Below, piece after piece: positions 1-9,080 of a DNA stretch of 64,000 nt (the first letter of the stretch is position 1; each line of letters begins with the position of its first letter). The notes under the pieces are model-generated. The model was not told the origin of the DNA. It ran no database searches and worked only from the letters and a program-made list of their open reading frames with translations. Made by a program: the position numbers and the translations under genes. The stretch comes from Pelagadaptatus aseana (GTDB taxonomy: Bacteria > Pseudomonadota > Gammaproteobacteria > Pseudomonadales > Cellvibrionaceae): the NCBI GenBank assembly GCA_040365065.1, contig BAABNI010000001.1, positions 186,001-250,000 on the forward strand, read 5' to 3'.

Positions 1-1027
1 CATCGCGATCAATGCGCGGCACAAAGTCTTCGATCAGGTCGATCTTGTTGTAGATACGCAGTTGCGGCAAATCGGATGCACCGATTTCTTCCAGCACTTC
101 CTCCACCTGTTCGATATTGCGAGCCCGCTCTTCGGCTGGCGCATCGATCACATGCAACAACAAGTCGGCATTGGACGCCTCTTCCAGGGTCGCGCGAAAG
201 GCCTGAACCAGACGGTGAGGCAGATGACTGATAAAGCCCACAGTATCGGCCAGCACCGTGGTGCCTATCACCGGTAACTCGATGCGGCGCATGGTGGGAT
301 CCAGCGTCGCAAACAATTGATTCTCGGCGTAGACGCCCGCCTCGGTGATGCAATTGAACAGGGTCGATTTACCGGCGTTGGTGTAGCCCACCAGCGATAC
401 CGTGGGCACCGAAGCGCGCTGGCGCGAACGACGTCCCTGATCACGCTGTTTACGAACCTTGTCCAGACGTTTTTCAATCAGACTGATGCGTCCACGCAAC
501 AAACGGCGGTCGGTTTCCAGCTGGGTCTCACCCGGCCCCCTCAGACCGATACCACCCTTCTGGCGCTCCAGATGGGTCCAGCCGCGAATCAGACGAGTCG
601 ACATATGACGCAACTGCGCCAGTTCCACCTGCAACTTACCCTCGTGGGTGCGGGCGCGTTGGGCAAAGATATCCAGAATCAGTCCGGTGCGGTCCAGCAC
701 CCGGCATTCCAATTCGGCCTCCAGATTGCGTTCCTGAGAGGGCGACAGATTGTGATTGAAGATAACCAGCTTGGCCTCGTGCAATTGCACGGCCTGCTTC
801 AACTCTTCGAGCTTACCCGTACCAATAAACAGGCGGGCATTGGGAGTGGCGCGGCTGCCGGTAATAAATTCTACGGGGTCGCCACCGGCGGAGAGCACCA
901 GCTCTTCAAATTCTCGGGGGTCATCGGGGTCGGTACTTTGAGGGAAGTCCAGATGCACCAGTACCGCCAGTTCACCAGATTCGGGACGTTCAAAAAACAA
1001 CTTTACACCAAGATAGCCCTGACACAT
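1..1027 (-). CDS. hflX: GTPase HflX, 3' part missing at the window edge
   Basis: HflX is a ribosome-associated GTPase that splits or rescues stalled ribosomes, notably in heat stress. About 342 of the usual 430 or so residues are in the window. The N-terminal HflX domain includes LSPSQERNLE and the run RTGLILDIFAQRARTHEGK, followed by GIGLRGPGETQLETDRRLL. The G domain shows the P-loop GYTNAGKST, DTVGF as G3 and NKID as G4; the reading frame is open at the left edge. The ATG at 1027 is the first in-frame ATG, but a TTG about nine codons later (at 1000) matches where E. coli HflX begins, so the start is uncertain. It lies 115 bases downstream of hfq, the usual neighbour, with a hairpin between them. 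Confidence 0.95.
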   Translation of the reverse strand, partial: MCQGYLGVKLFFERPESGELAVLVHLDFPQSTDPDDPREFEELVLSAGGDPVEFITGSRATPNARLFIGTGKLEELKQAVQLHEAKLVIFNHNLSPSQERNLEAELECRVLDRTGLILDIFAQRARTHEGKLQVELAQLRHMSTRLIRGWTHLERQKGGIGLRGPGETQLETDRRLLRGRISLIEKRLDKVRKQRDQGRRSRQRASVPTVSLVGYTNAGKSTLFNCITEAGVYAENQLFATLDPTMRRIELPVIGTTVLADTVGFISHLPHRLVQAFRATLEEASNADLLLHVIDAPAEERARNIEQVEEVLEEIGASDLPQLRIYNKIDLIEDFVPRIDRD

Positions 1028-1073
1028 TGGTCGCCCAGAGGGCGTCGGGCAATAGAATAAAAGAAGGAACAAC

Positions 1074-1092
1074 GGCAGACGGCGTGTCTGCC
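1074..1092 (-). terminator. Hairpin with T-rich tail between hfq and hflX
   Basis: A perfect 7-bp stem (GGCAGAC/GTCTGCC) with a 5-base loop. On the minus strand it is followed by a T-rich stretch (GTTGTTCCTTCTTTTATT). It could act as a partial terminator that lowers hflX expression relative to hfq. The T-tract is interrupted, so termination is inferred. Confidence 0.45.
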
Positions 1093-1141
1093 TGAGCCAT
1101 CTGCCGCGCCCCAAAAGACGCGGCCGAGGTCAAGCCGTTTA

Positions 1142-1402
1142 TCAGGCTTCGCCCATCTCACCGCCGTCGGCGGCTTGCGGGTTCATCATTGGCACGCGAA
1201 CCGGGCGCGATGGCACAACGGTGGAAATGGCGTGCTTATAAACCATCTGGCTGACGGTATTTTTCAGCAATACCACAAACTGATCGAAAGACTCGACCTG
1301 ACCTTGCAGCTTGATGCCATTAACCAGATAGATGGAAACAGGGATACGCTCTTTGCGCAGAACGTTGAGGTAAGGGTCTTGCAGGCTATGTCCTTTTGAC
1401 AT
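1142..1402 (-). CDS. hfq: RNA chaperone Hfq
   Basis: Hfq is the hexameric Sm-like chaperone that pairs small RNAs with mRNAs. At 86 residues it is a short-tailed version (E. coli has 102). Landmarks are visible: Q8 and D9 of the proximal face, the arginine-rich rim R16-K17-E18-R19, F39-D40 of Sm1, and the Sm2 motif Y55-K56-H57-A58. The C-terminal tail is only about 20 residues and ends in an acidic GGEMGEA-type stretch. It follows miaA by 144 bases on the same strand, the classic miaA-hfq-hflX order. The gap leaves room for an hfq promoter of its own. Confidence 0.98.
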   Translation of the reverse strand: MSKGHSLQDPYLNVLRKERIPVSIYLVNGIKLQGQVESFDQFVVLLKNTVSQMVYKHAISTVVPSRPVRVPMMNPQAADGGEMGEA

Positions 1403-1546
1403 AATTGTTCTCCTAAGAAGTCAAAGCACAACTCGTGCTATGGCGCCAAAAACCGGTATTGTTGTTCTCGCATCCGGCGGCGCTAGTAAATGTAACATAA
1501 CTGACAAATGCGCCCGAAACAGGCGCATGTGCATTATAGGACTAAT

Positions 1547-2503
1547 TCACCGGAAAAAGTTCAATAATTCATCAGCCATTGACACTTTTTTGCGAATCTT
1601 ACCGTCCTCAGAGTCAATATAGACGAAATTGGCGTTCTGCCACCCCCGCAACCAGGTAATTTGGCGCTTGGCCAACTGGCGGGTGGCGGCAATGCCTTTA
1701 TCCCGCATCTCCTCTCGGGAACATTGACCCGCCAAATATTCCCAGACCTGACGATACCCCACTGCGCGAATGGCCGGCAGATCCGGATTCAAGTCACCGC
1801 GAGCCATCAGGCCTTGCACTTCTTCAATAAAGCCATTGTCCAGCATCAGATCAAAGCGCTGTTCGATACGGGCGTGTAACACGCTGCGATCCCTCGGCAG
1901 CAGAGCCACCTGACGCACGTCATAATCCTGATTCAAGTGGTACTGTGATTGCTCTGCCCGCAACTGGGTCATGGTTTTGCCGCTGCTGCGATACACCTCC
2001 AACGCCCGACTCAAACGCTGGGAATGATTGGGGTGGATTGCCGCTGCCATCTGCGGGTCCACAAGACGCAATTGCTCATGCACGTAGGGCCAGCCATGGA
2101 CACTGGCCTCGGCCTCAATCTCGGCGCGAACTGCGGCATCCGCCGCCGGCATATCCGCCATCCCCTCGAGCAAGGCCTTGAAATACATCATGGTGCCGCC
2201 CACCAGCAGCGGGATAGCACCGGCCTGATGAATATCGCGGATCTCGCGCAGAGCATCCTCGCGAAACTCTGCGGCCGAATAAGGGGTCGCCGGATCACAG
2301 ATATCCAGCAGTCGGTGCGGCGCCAGGGCCAGCTCATCGACAGAAGGTTTGGCCGATCCAATATCCAGACCTTTATATACCAGCGCCGAGTCGACACTGA
2401 TCAACTCCACCGGCAGGTGCTGGCGCATGGCCATGGCGAGATCGGTTTTCCCCGAAGCGGTCGGCCCCATCAGAAACAGCACCTTGGGCTTATCAGACGC
2501 CAT
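1547..2503 (-). CDS. miaA: tRNA dimethylallyltransferase MiaA
   Basis: MiaA transfers a dimethylallyl group to N6 of A37 in tRNAs that read codons starting with U, the first step of ms2i6A synthesis. The protein has 318 residues, normal for the family. The P-loop GPTASGKT is at residues 13-20, followed by SVDSALVYKGLDIGSAKP, in which the D and S residues belong to the substrate pocket. The family block AIRAVGYRQVWEYL and TRQLAKRQITWLRG occur in the C-terminal half. The start lies 2 bases after the mutL stop, so the two are probably translationally coupled. Confidence 0.98.
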   Translation of the reverse strand: MASDKPKVLFLMGPTASGKTDLAMAMRQHLPVELISVDSALVYKGLDIGSAKPSVDELALAPHRLLDICDPATPYSAAEFREDALREIRDIHQAGAIPLLVGGTMMYFKALLEGMADMPAADAAVRAEIEAEASVHGWPYVHEQLRLVDPQMAAAIHPNHSQRLSRALEVYRSSGKTMTQLRAEQSQYHLNQDYDVRQVALLPRDRSVLHARIEQRFDLMLDNGFIEEVQGLMARGDLNPDLPAIRAVGYRQVWEYLAGQCSREEMRDKGIAATRQLAKRQITWLRGWQNANFVYIDSEDGKIRKKVSMADELLNFFR

Positions 2504-2505
2504 GA

Positions 2506-4356
2506 TTACTGCCCGCGCAAAAACAGTTTGTCCAGCTCATCGAGCGTTTGCAGTGTCCAGGTAGGACGACCGTGATTGCACTGGCCGCTGCGCTCGGTGG
2601 CTTCCATATCACGCAACAGGGCGTTCATTTCCGGAATAGTAAGCCGGCGATTGGCCCGCACCGAACCATGGCAGGCCATGGTCGCCAGCAGCTCATTGAT
2701 GTGATTGTCGATGCGCTGACTCATGCCGTACTCCACCAGATCGGCCAGCACATAGCGCACCAGCTGCTCCACCTTGGCGTTATTGAGCAGCACCGGCACC
2801 TGCCGAATCAGCAGACTTTCCGGCCCGGCCCGCTGCAATTCAAACCCCAGCGAGCGAAACAATTCGTCGTGATGTTCGGCACAATCGGCCTCTTTCTGAC
2901 TGACGGCAACCGTTTCCGGAACCAGCATCGGCTGCGCCTTTAAGCCTTCTTCGGCCACCGCCTGCTTCATGCGCTCATAGGTAATCCGCTCATGGGCCGC
3001 ATGCATATCGACAACGATCAAGCCCTCGGCATTTTCCGCAAGAATGTAAATGCCTTTTAACTGGGCAATGGCGTAGCCCAGCGGCGGAATCTCTTCATTG
3101 TTCTGCTCCAGTTCCGCCAGACTCGGAACAGCCGCCTGCGAACCCGGTGAAGCAAAACCGTTGTCGCTACGACCGTACAACTGCTGATAGGCCGGGGCCT
3201 GATCGGCAATGGAAAAATTGGCCGGCGCGGGAGCCTCAGCTCGCTGCTGAAAACTCATATTGCCCTGTGGCCCGAACTCACCCGCCGCCACACCGGACGT
3301 CGCCGGTGCCGGCGAGTGACTGAAATCCTGCCCCTGTGGCAATTGATCGTCTGGCCGCACTTCGGCCAGCGCATGATGCAAACTGCGGAAAATAAAATCG
3401 TGCACCACCCGGCCATCCCGGAAACGCACTTCGTGCTTGGTGGGGTGAACGTTGACGTCCACCACCGCGGGATCCAACTCGAGGTACAACACATAGGCCG
3501 GATGGCGGCCATGAAACAGCACATCCTGATAGGCCTGACGGATGGCGTGAGTGACCAGCTTGTCCTTGATGGCACGGCCGTTGACGTAGAAGTGCTGCAA
3601 ATCCGCCTGACTGCGGGAAAAGGTTGGCAGTGCTACCCACCCCCACAATTTCAGTCCGGTGCGTTCCACATTGATGTGCACCGCATTTTCCATAAACGCC
3701 GGGCCACAGATCTGGGCGACACGTCGCTCCTGTTCGATCTGGGTTTGCGCGGCACGCCAGTTGTGAATCACCCGGCCATTGTGACGCAGGGAAAAACCCA
3801 CATCGAAACGGGACATGGCCAGCTTCTTGATGATGTCTTCGATGCGATTGAATTCGGTTTTTTCGGTGCGCAAAAATTTGCGGCGCGCCGGCGTATTAAA
3901 AAACAGATCCCGCACTTCCACCGTGGTGCCCTGAGGATGCCCCGCCGGAGTCACTTCGGCCTGCATATCCCGCCCCTCGGCTTTAACACTCCAGGCCGAA
4001 CCGGCCTCGCCGGTGTTGCTGGTCAGGGTCAGGCGGGCCACGGAGCTGATACTCGCCAGCGCCTCGCCGCGAAACCCCAGCGTGCCAACCGCTTCCAGAT
4101 CATCCAGATGATAAATTTTGCTGGTGGCGTGACGACTCAACGCCAGCGGCAGATCGTCTTTATCGATGCCCTTGCCGTTGTCGCGCACCCGCATCAATTT
4201 GATGCCGCCATTTTCTATGTCCACATCCAACCGATCGGCGCCGGCATCGAGACTGTTTTCCAGCACTTCCTTAATTACGGATGCGGGCCGCTCAACAACT
4301 TCGCCGGCCGCAATCTGGTTAGCCAGACGCGGGGATAACAATTTGATTTTTGACAT
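2506..4356 (-). CDS. mutL: DNA mismatch repair protein MutL (endonuclease-type)
   Basis: MutL couples MutS mismatch recognition to strand removal. It has 616 residues. The N-terminal GHKL ATPase carries E33-N34, DNGKGI and GFRGEAL (94-100). A linker of about 90 residues rich in A, P and Q joins it to the dimerisation domain. The C-terminal domain contains DMHAAHERITYE at 450-461, which fits the DxHA-x2-E-x4-E metal motif of nicking MutL proteins, plus ACHGSVRA (from 571) and GQCNHGRPT (591-599). This points to a MutL with intrinsic endonuclease activity, as in Pseudomonas, rather than the MutH-dependent E. coli type. It sits between amiB and miaA, the usual order. Confidence 0.97.
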   Translation of the reverse strand: MSKIKLLSPRLANQIAAGEVVERPASVIKEVLENSLDAGADRLDVDIENGGIKLMRVRDNGKGIDKDDLPLALSRHATSKIYHLDDLEAVGTLGFRGEALASISSVARLTLTSNTGEAGSAWSVKAEGRDMQAEVTPAGHPQGTTVEVRDLFFNTPARRKFLRTEKTEFNRIEDIIKKLAMSRFDVGFSLRHNGRVIHNWRAAQTQIEQERRVAQICGPAFMENAVHINVERTGLKLWGWVALPTFSRSQADLQHFYVNGRAIKDKLVTHAIRQAYQDVLFHGRHPAYVLYLELDPAVVDVNVHPTKHEVRFRDGRVVHDFIFRSLHHALAEVRPDDQLPQGQDFSHSPAPATSGVAAGEFGPQGNMSFQQRAEAPAPANFSIADQAPAYQQLYGRSDNGFASPGSQAAVPSLAELEQNNEEIPPLGYAIAQLKGIYILAENAEGLIVVDMHAAHERITYERMKQAVAEEGLKAQPMLVPETVAVSQKEADCAEHHDELFRSLGFELQRAGPESLLIRQVPVLLNNAKVEQLVRYVLADLVEYGMSQRIDNHINELLATMACHGSVRANRRLTIPEMNALLRDMEATERSGQCNHGRPTWTLQTLDELDKLFLRGQ

Positions 4357-4410
4357 AAATACTTTTTACCAACATTCATCACCGCGCCGTATCGCGCGAT
4401 GAGAAAATCA

Positions 4411-5766
4411 TCAAGACGCGGGAATTTTTAATCTCTGGCCAACCCGGATCACCGAACCGGACAGACTGTTCTCGGAGCGAAGCTGATTGACACTGACGTT
4501 GTAGCGCTGCGCTATGCCACTGAGGGTGTCGCCCCGGGCAATCACATGCTCACGCACACCCCCGCCATTTTTCTTCCAGGCCACATAGCTGCCCGCCGGC
4601 GGGTATTGATTGAAATAGCCCTTAACCCCTTTGAAAATGGCCTTTGCCATATTCTTGCGGTAGTAGCTGCTGCTCAATTTTTTGGCTTCATCGGGATTGG
4701 AGATAAAGCCCGTTTCCACCAGAATGCTGGGTACATCCGGCGATTTCAGTACCGCAAATCCCGCCTGTTCCACCTGGGGCTTATGCAGCTTGGCAATGGA
4801 ATCCATGGATTTCAAAACCCGGCCACCGACATCCAGACTGGAACTCAGGGTTGCAGTCATGGACAGATCCACCAGCACCCCGGCCAACACCTGATCCTTA
4901 TCCTCCAGGCTGACATTGCCAACACCCCCAATCAAATCCGCCTCGTTTTCTTTTTGCGCCAGAAAACGGGCCGTCTCTGACGTGGCGCCGCGGCGTGACA
5001 GGGCAAACACCGAGGCCCCTTTGGCGCGCTTATCCTTGAAGGCATCGGCGTGAATCGAGACAAACAAATCGGCGCGGTTCTCGCGAGCAATATTGCGGCG
5101 TTTGCGCAACGGAATATAGTAATCGCCGGTGCGCACCAGCACCGCGCGATAGCCCGGCTCGCCATCGATCAGTTTCGCCAGCTCTTTACTGATGGCCAAC
5201 ACCACATGTTTTTCCAGCGGCCGCGTCTTACCCATTTTCGGCCCCAACGCACCGGGATCTTCACCGCCGTGACCGGCATCAATAGCAATAACAATGTCGC
5301 GCAATTTGGCACTGGATTGAGTGGTTGCCTGCTCAACGGTTTTTACCACGGCCCGGCTCTGGTCAAACAAATCCACCACCAGACGATCCAGTTTGTCACC
5401 GTGTTTTTTCAGGGAAAAGCTTTTGGGTCTGACCGACTGCTTTAAATCGAGTACAACCCGCAGATCCGTGCCATTGCGCGCGGCACTGCGTATGCGCTTG
5501 ATGGGTGTTTCCGACAAATCCATCGACGCCAGACTGGCCTGCATATCCGCCTTGGCAATATCAATCACCAGACGGTCCGGGTTGCCGAGGGTAAATATTT
5601 TGTGAGAAGCCGGGCCACTGAGATCAAACACCAGTCGGGTATTATCCGGCGCTCGCCACAAACGCACGTTCTTGACCGACGCCGCCAGCGCGTTGCCGGC
5701 GACCATGATCAACACCAGCGTAACAAGCACACTGCACCGGAAATGCATTTTGGGAAATGCCCCCAT
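4411..5766 (-). CDS. amiB: N-acetylmuramoyl-L-alanine amidase (AmiB-type) with LysM
   Basis: A periplasmic zinc amidase that cuts septal peptidoglycan during daughter-cell separation. A signal peptide ending near AGNALAAS is followed by an AMIN domain (about 30-135), the amidase_3 domain and a C-terminal LysM repeat (HVIARGDTLSGIAQRYNVSV). Zinc ligands are visible as the His in DAGHGGEDPGALG, the Glu in RPLEKHVVL and the His in SIHADAF, and the catalytic Glu lies in LVETGFISNP. Three starts are possible: TTG at 5778, ATG at 5766 and ATG at 5748. The last has a GGGGG run about 11 bases upstream and gives the tidiest signal peptide. tsaE lies upstream, separated by an 11-base tandem repeat. Confidence 0.94.
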   Translation of the reverse strand: MGAFPKMHFRCSVLVTLVLIMVAGNALAASVKNVRLWRAPDNTRLVFDLSGPASHKIFTLGNPDRLVIDIAKADMQASLASMDLSETPIKRIRSAARNGTDLRVVLDLKQSVRPKSFSLKKHGDKLDRLVVDLFDQSRAVVKTVEQATTQSSAKLRDIVIAIDAGHGGEDPGALGPKMGKTRPLEKHVVLAISKELAKLIDGEPGYRAVLVRTGDYYIPLRKRRNIARENRADLFVSIHADAFKDKRAKGASVFALSRRGATSETARFLAQKENEADLIGGVGNVSLEDKDQVLAGVLVDLSMTATLSSSLDVGGRVLKSMDSIAKLHKPQVEQAGFAVLKSPDVPSILVETGFISNPDEAKKLSSSYYRKNMAKAIFKGVKGYFNQYPPAGSYVAWKKNGGGVREHVIARGDTLSGIAQRYNVSVNQLRSENSLSGSVIRVGQRLKIPAS

Positions 5767-5798
5767 AATTTTCGCCAATTATTATTCTGTTAATTCAA

Positions 5799-5853
5799 TT
5801 GTTCGGTACTTTTTCAGTACTTGCTCGATACTTTTTTAGTACTTTTTTAGCAC
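5799..5853. repeat. Five tandem 11-base units between tsaE and amiB
   Basis: Five consecutive 11-base units fill 5799-5809, 5810-5820, 5821-5831, 5832-5842 and 5843-5853. On the plus strand the shared pattern is TTTTTTAGTAC with variations, giving T-runs spaced 11 bases apart. The array starts exactly at the tsaE stop codon and ends about 30 bases before the amiB starts. The phased A/T tracts could bend DNA or form part of the leader of amiB. No protein is encoded. Confidence 0.8.
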
Positions 5854-6317
5854 TACAGACACTGCAATAATTGCTGTCCCAGATCGGTCTGGGCGGTTAC
5901 CGACACCTTACGTCCCGGCGCACTGACACTCAGGTTAACCAGCAAATCCGCCTGCGGCAAATAGCCCTCTCCCCGATTGGGCCATTCCACCAGACATAAG
6001 TTCCCGGCATCAAAGTAATCCCGTATGCCCATGTACTCCAACTCTTCGGGCTCACCCAGGCGATAGAGATCAAAGTGGTAAACCCACGCATCCTGAGCCA
6101 GTTCGTAGGGCTCTACCAGCGTATAGGTCGGACTCTTGACCGCCCCCTCGTGACCGTAAGCACGCAGCACCCCTCGGGTCGTGGTGGTCTTGCCGGCACC
6201 GAGATCGCCCAGCATAAAAATCACGCCCCCCTGCCCCTGAGCGCGACAGGCCTCACCCAGATTACGACCAAAGGCAACGGTCTGCTCTTCGTCGGCCAGA
6301 TAAAACTCTTTGCTCAT
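5853..6317 (-). CDS. tsaE: tRNA threonylcarbamoyladenosine biosynthesis ATPase TsaE
   Basis: TsaE is the small ATPase of the TsaBDE complex that makes t6A37 in tRNAs reading ANN codons. From the ATG at 6317 it has 154 residues, the normal size. A longer reading frame extends upstream, but it only overlaps the end of nnrD. The P-loop GDLGAGKTT is followed by SPTYTLVEPYE and HFDLYRL, all family hallmarks, and the conserved W occurs in VEWPNRGEG. The ATG overlaps the nnrD stop codon (ATGA at 6314-6317), so translation is likely coupled. Confidence 0.97.
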   Translation of the reverse strand: MSKEFYLADEEQTVAFGRNLGEACRAQGQGGVIFMLGDLGAGKTTTTRGVLRAYGHEGAVKSPTYTLVEPYELAQDAWVYHFDLYRLGEPEELEYMGIRDYFDAGNLCLVEWPNRGEGYLPQADLLVNLSVSAPGRKVSVTAQTDLGQQLLQCL

Positions 6318-7873
6318 GACTCGCCTACGCTGTTGAGCAGAGTGCGCACATAAGGCATCAGGTCCGCCGCCAACAAGCCTTGCTGCCCCTCTTCCTCGGC
6401 AGCCATATCCGCCGCCACACCGTGCAGACAAACGCCCAACCGCGCAGCGACTTCAGGCGTCAGACCCTGAGCCAGCAAACCGCCAATAATGCCACTGAGG
6501 ACATCGCCCATGCCACCACTGGCCATACCGGGATTGCCCACCGCGGCTACCGCGATCCGACCATCCTCGCCCACAACCAGAGAGCCGGAGCCTTTTAATA
6601 CCACCGCGCCACCGAATTTCTGTTGCAGCGCCGTGGCGGCCTGAAAACGATCGGCCTGAATCTCGGCGGTCGAGACACCCAACAGACGCGCCGCTTCACC
6701 CGGATGCGGTGTCAGCACCCAATTGTCGCGTTTGACACCGGCCAGCAAGCGCCCCTCGGCCAACAAATTGAGGGCATCGGCATCGAGTACCATGGGCAAG
6801 CCGGTTTGCGCCGCCTGTTGTAACAACTGTTCCGACCAGGGTGTTTTACCCAGTCCCGGCCCCACCACCAGAACGGAAGGGCGCTCCAGCAACGGCTCCA
6901 GACTTTGGCCGGAGGTGACACCGATGGCCATCAGTTCGGGACGACGCGCCACCAGTGCCGGAATATGTTCCGGTCGGGTAGCGACACTGGTCAGGCCGGC
7001 ACCCACTCTGGCACAGGCCTCACCGGCCATGGCCGCAGCACCGGCGTAACCCAGCTCGCCGCCAATAATCATGGCGTGGCCGAAATCGCCCTTGTGGCTA
7101 TCTTCGTTGCGCTCTGGCAAATGTTCCAGCAACTCCGCCAGATTCAGACGTTGAGCCGCCGGCTGCTGAGGCTCATACACAGCCTCGGGCACACCCAGAT
7201 CATCAAACAGCAGCTGCCCACAACAACCGCGGCCACTGCCCGTCAGCAAACCCTGCTTGAGGCCGATAAAACTGACCGTCAAATCTGCCTTGACCGCCAC
7301 ACCGAGTCTGGCACCGGTATCGGCACAGAGACCCGAGGGAATATCCACCGCCACCACCGGCAGACCGGAGTGGTTGATGGCGTTGATGGCACTGACATAA
7401 TCGCCACGCACCTCACCGCTCAAGCCGGTACCCAGCAACGCATCCACCAACACACCATCAAGACGCTGACCTTCGGCAAAGGGCTGGGCGATGGCGCCCT
7501 CGCGACAGGCAAATTGGTAGGCCGTGCGGGCATCGCCCTGCAACCCCTCGGGGTCGGCCACATAAAAAACATCCACCGGGATGCGCTTCTGTGCCGCCAG
7601 CCCCGCGATGATGTAACCATCACCGGAGTTGTTGCCTGAGCCACACAACACGGTGATGTGCTCAACATCAGACCACCGCTGCAACAGCGCCTCAAACGTG
7701 GCGCGGCCGGCCTGCTTCATCAGGCGAATCCCGGCAACACCATGATCCTCGATAGCGCAGCGATCCAGTTCACGCACCTGCTCGGCTCGATAAAGATCCT
7801 GGGGCAAAGCACTCGCCAAGCTGTCTCCGGTACGGGGTTCAGCGGCGGCGAATTCAAAGGTGGAAAGACTCAT
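6314..7873 (-). CDS. nnrD: Bifunctional NAD(P)H-hydrate epimerase/dehydratase
   Basis: This 519-residue fusion repairs hydrated NAD(P)H. The N-terminal YjeF_N half (about 20-235) interconverts R and S hydrates and shows GSGNNSGDGY. The C-terminal ribokinase-like half (about 250-515) is the ADP/ATP-dependent dehydratase, with KGDFGHAMIIGG, a central VVGPGLG, and NPGMASGGMGDVLSG near the C terminus. It is the first gene of the minus-strand run nnrD-tsaE-amiB-mutL-miaA-hfq-hflX and lies back to back with queG, with 70 bases between starts. That gap must hold the promoters of both directions. Confidence 0.96.
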   Translation of the reverse strand: MSLSTFEFAAAEPRTGDSLASALPQDLYRAEQVRELDRCAIEDHGVAGIRLMKQAGRATFEALLQRWSDVEHITVLCGSGNNSGDGYIIAGLAAQKRIPVDVFYVADPEGLQGDARTAYQFACREGAIAQPFAEGQRLDGVLVDALLGTGLSGEVRGDYVSAINAINHSGLPVVAVDIPSGLCADTGARLGVAVKADLTVSFIGLKQGLLTGSGRGCCGQLLFDDLGVPEAVYEPQQPAAQRLNLAELLEHLPERNEDSHKGDFGHAMIIGGELGYAGAAAMAGEACARVGAGLTSVATRPEHIPALVARRPELMAIGVTSGQSLEPLLERPSVLVVGPGLGKTPWSEQLLQQAAQTGLPMVLDADALNLLAEGRLLAGVKRDNWVLTPHPGEAARLLGVSTAEIQADRFQAATALQQKFGGAVVLKGSGSLVVGEDGRIAVAAVGNPGMASGGMGDVLSGIIGGLLAQGLTPEVAARLGVCLHGVAADMAAEEEGQQGLLAADLMPYVRTLLNSVGES

Positions 7874-7943
7874 AAAATATTCTCTAATACGCGATCAAAG
7901 GCGCTATCATTGCAGTTCGAATGAATTATACCCTCGGGAAACC

Positions 7944-9080
7944 ATGACAAACACCCTGCAACAGCTAGCACTGGATATAAAAGACTGGGCTACCGAGCTG
8001 GGATTCCAACAGGTTGGCATCACCGACACCGATCTGGCACCGGAAGAGCCGCGCCTGCAAGAGTGGCTCAGCAATGGCTATCAGGCGGACATGGGCTGGA
8101 TGGCCGACCATGGCAACAAACGCACCCGCCCCCACGAATTACTGCCCGGCACCTGTCGCGTTATCTCTGTGCGCATGAACTACCTGCCCGAGGGCTCTGA
8201 GCCCATTGAGATACTGAAAAGCTCCGACAGAGCCTATATTGCCCGCTACGCCCTGGGGCGCGACTACCACAAGCTGATCCGCAAACGACTGTCGCAACTG
8301 GCCAAACGCATCGAACAGGCTGTCGCCGCAATGGAACCGACTCTGACCGCCAACCAACGCCCCTTTGTCGACAGCGCGCCAGTACTGGAGCGACCACTGG
8401 CCGCCAAAGCGGGACTTGGCTGGATTGGCAAGCACACCCTGCTGCTGAATGAAGAAGCGGGCAGCTGGTTTTTTCTCGGCGAGATACTGACCAACGTCCC
8501 CCTGCCGCTGACCGCCACACCGGTAGCCAATCAGTGCGGCGACTGTCAGGCCTGCCTGAAAGTCTGCCCCACCGACGCTTTTCCCAAACCCTACCAACTG
8601 GATGCGCGCCGCTGCATTTCGTTTTTAACCATCGAAAACAAGGGCGCCATTCCGCTGGAGTTTCGCGAGCCCATGGGCAACCGGGTATTCGGCTGTGACG
8701 ACTGTCAGGCCATCTGCCCCTGGAATAAACAGGCCCCCAACACCAATGAAATGGATTTCTCACCACGCCACCAACTCGACTGCGAAGAACTGATCGAATT
8801 GTTTCTGTGGCAGGAAGAGGAGTTCATGAAGAAAACCGAAGGCTCGCCCATTCGTCGCATTGGCTATGAAGGTTGGCTGCGCAACCTGTCAGTAGGTCTG
8901 GGCAACGCCACCGATCAGGCACCGGACGTTCGCGAACGCATCATCACGGCACTGCAACAGAAAAGGCCCGACACCAGTGAACTGGTGCAAGAACACATCG
9001 ACTGGGCGCTGCTGCAACAGACGAACCCCAATCACCGCCGTAAACGCAAAATCAAAAACACAAGCACAAACCAGCCATGA
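7944..9080 (+). CDS. queG: Epoxyqueuosine reductase QueG
   Basis: QueG reduces epoxyqueuosine to queuosine in tRNA, the last step of Q synthesis, using cobalamin and two [4Fe-4S] clusters. From the ATG at 7944 it has 378 residues; a longer frame upstream would overlap nnrD. The ferredoxin-like cysteines are in CGDCQACLKVCPTDAF and CDDCQAICPWN, with C of RRCISFLTIENKG between them. A HEAT-like C-terminal tail binds the tRNA in this family. It stands divergently from nnrD, as in many gammaproteobacteria, and its stop overlaps the next start (ATGA). Confidence 0.96.
   Translation: MTNTLQQLALDIKDWATELGFQQVGITDTDLAPEEPRLQEWLSNGYQADMGWMADHGNKRTRPHELLPGTCRVISVRMNYLPEGSEPIEILKSSDRAYIARYALGRDYHKLIRKRLSQLAKRIEQAVAAMEPTLTANQRPFVDSAPVLERPLAAKAGLGWIGKHTLLLNEEAGSWFFLGEILTNVPLPLTATPVANQCGDCQACLKVCPTDAFPKPYQLDARRCISFLTIENKGAIPLEFREPMGNRVFGCDDCQAICPWNKQAPNTNEMDFSPRHQLDCEELIELFLWQEEEFMKKTEGSPIRRIGYEGWLRNLSVGLGNATDQAPDVRERIITALQQKRPDTSELVQEHIDWALLQQTNPNHRRKRKIKNTSTNQP

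Noticed and set aside
317..1060. A 247-codon plus-strand reading frame opposite hflX
   Set aside because: It is antisense to conserved HflX codons, has no recognisable domain and no ribosome site; long antisense frames are common in GC-rich genes.
3316..4338. A 340-codon plus-strand reading frame opposite mutL
   Set aside because: It mirrors the conserved ATPase half of mutL and shows no motif of its own; a by-product of codon bias.
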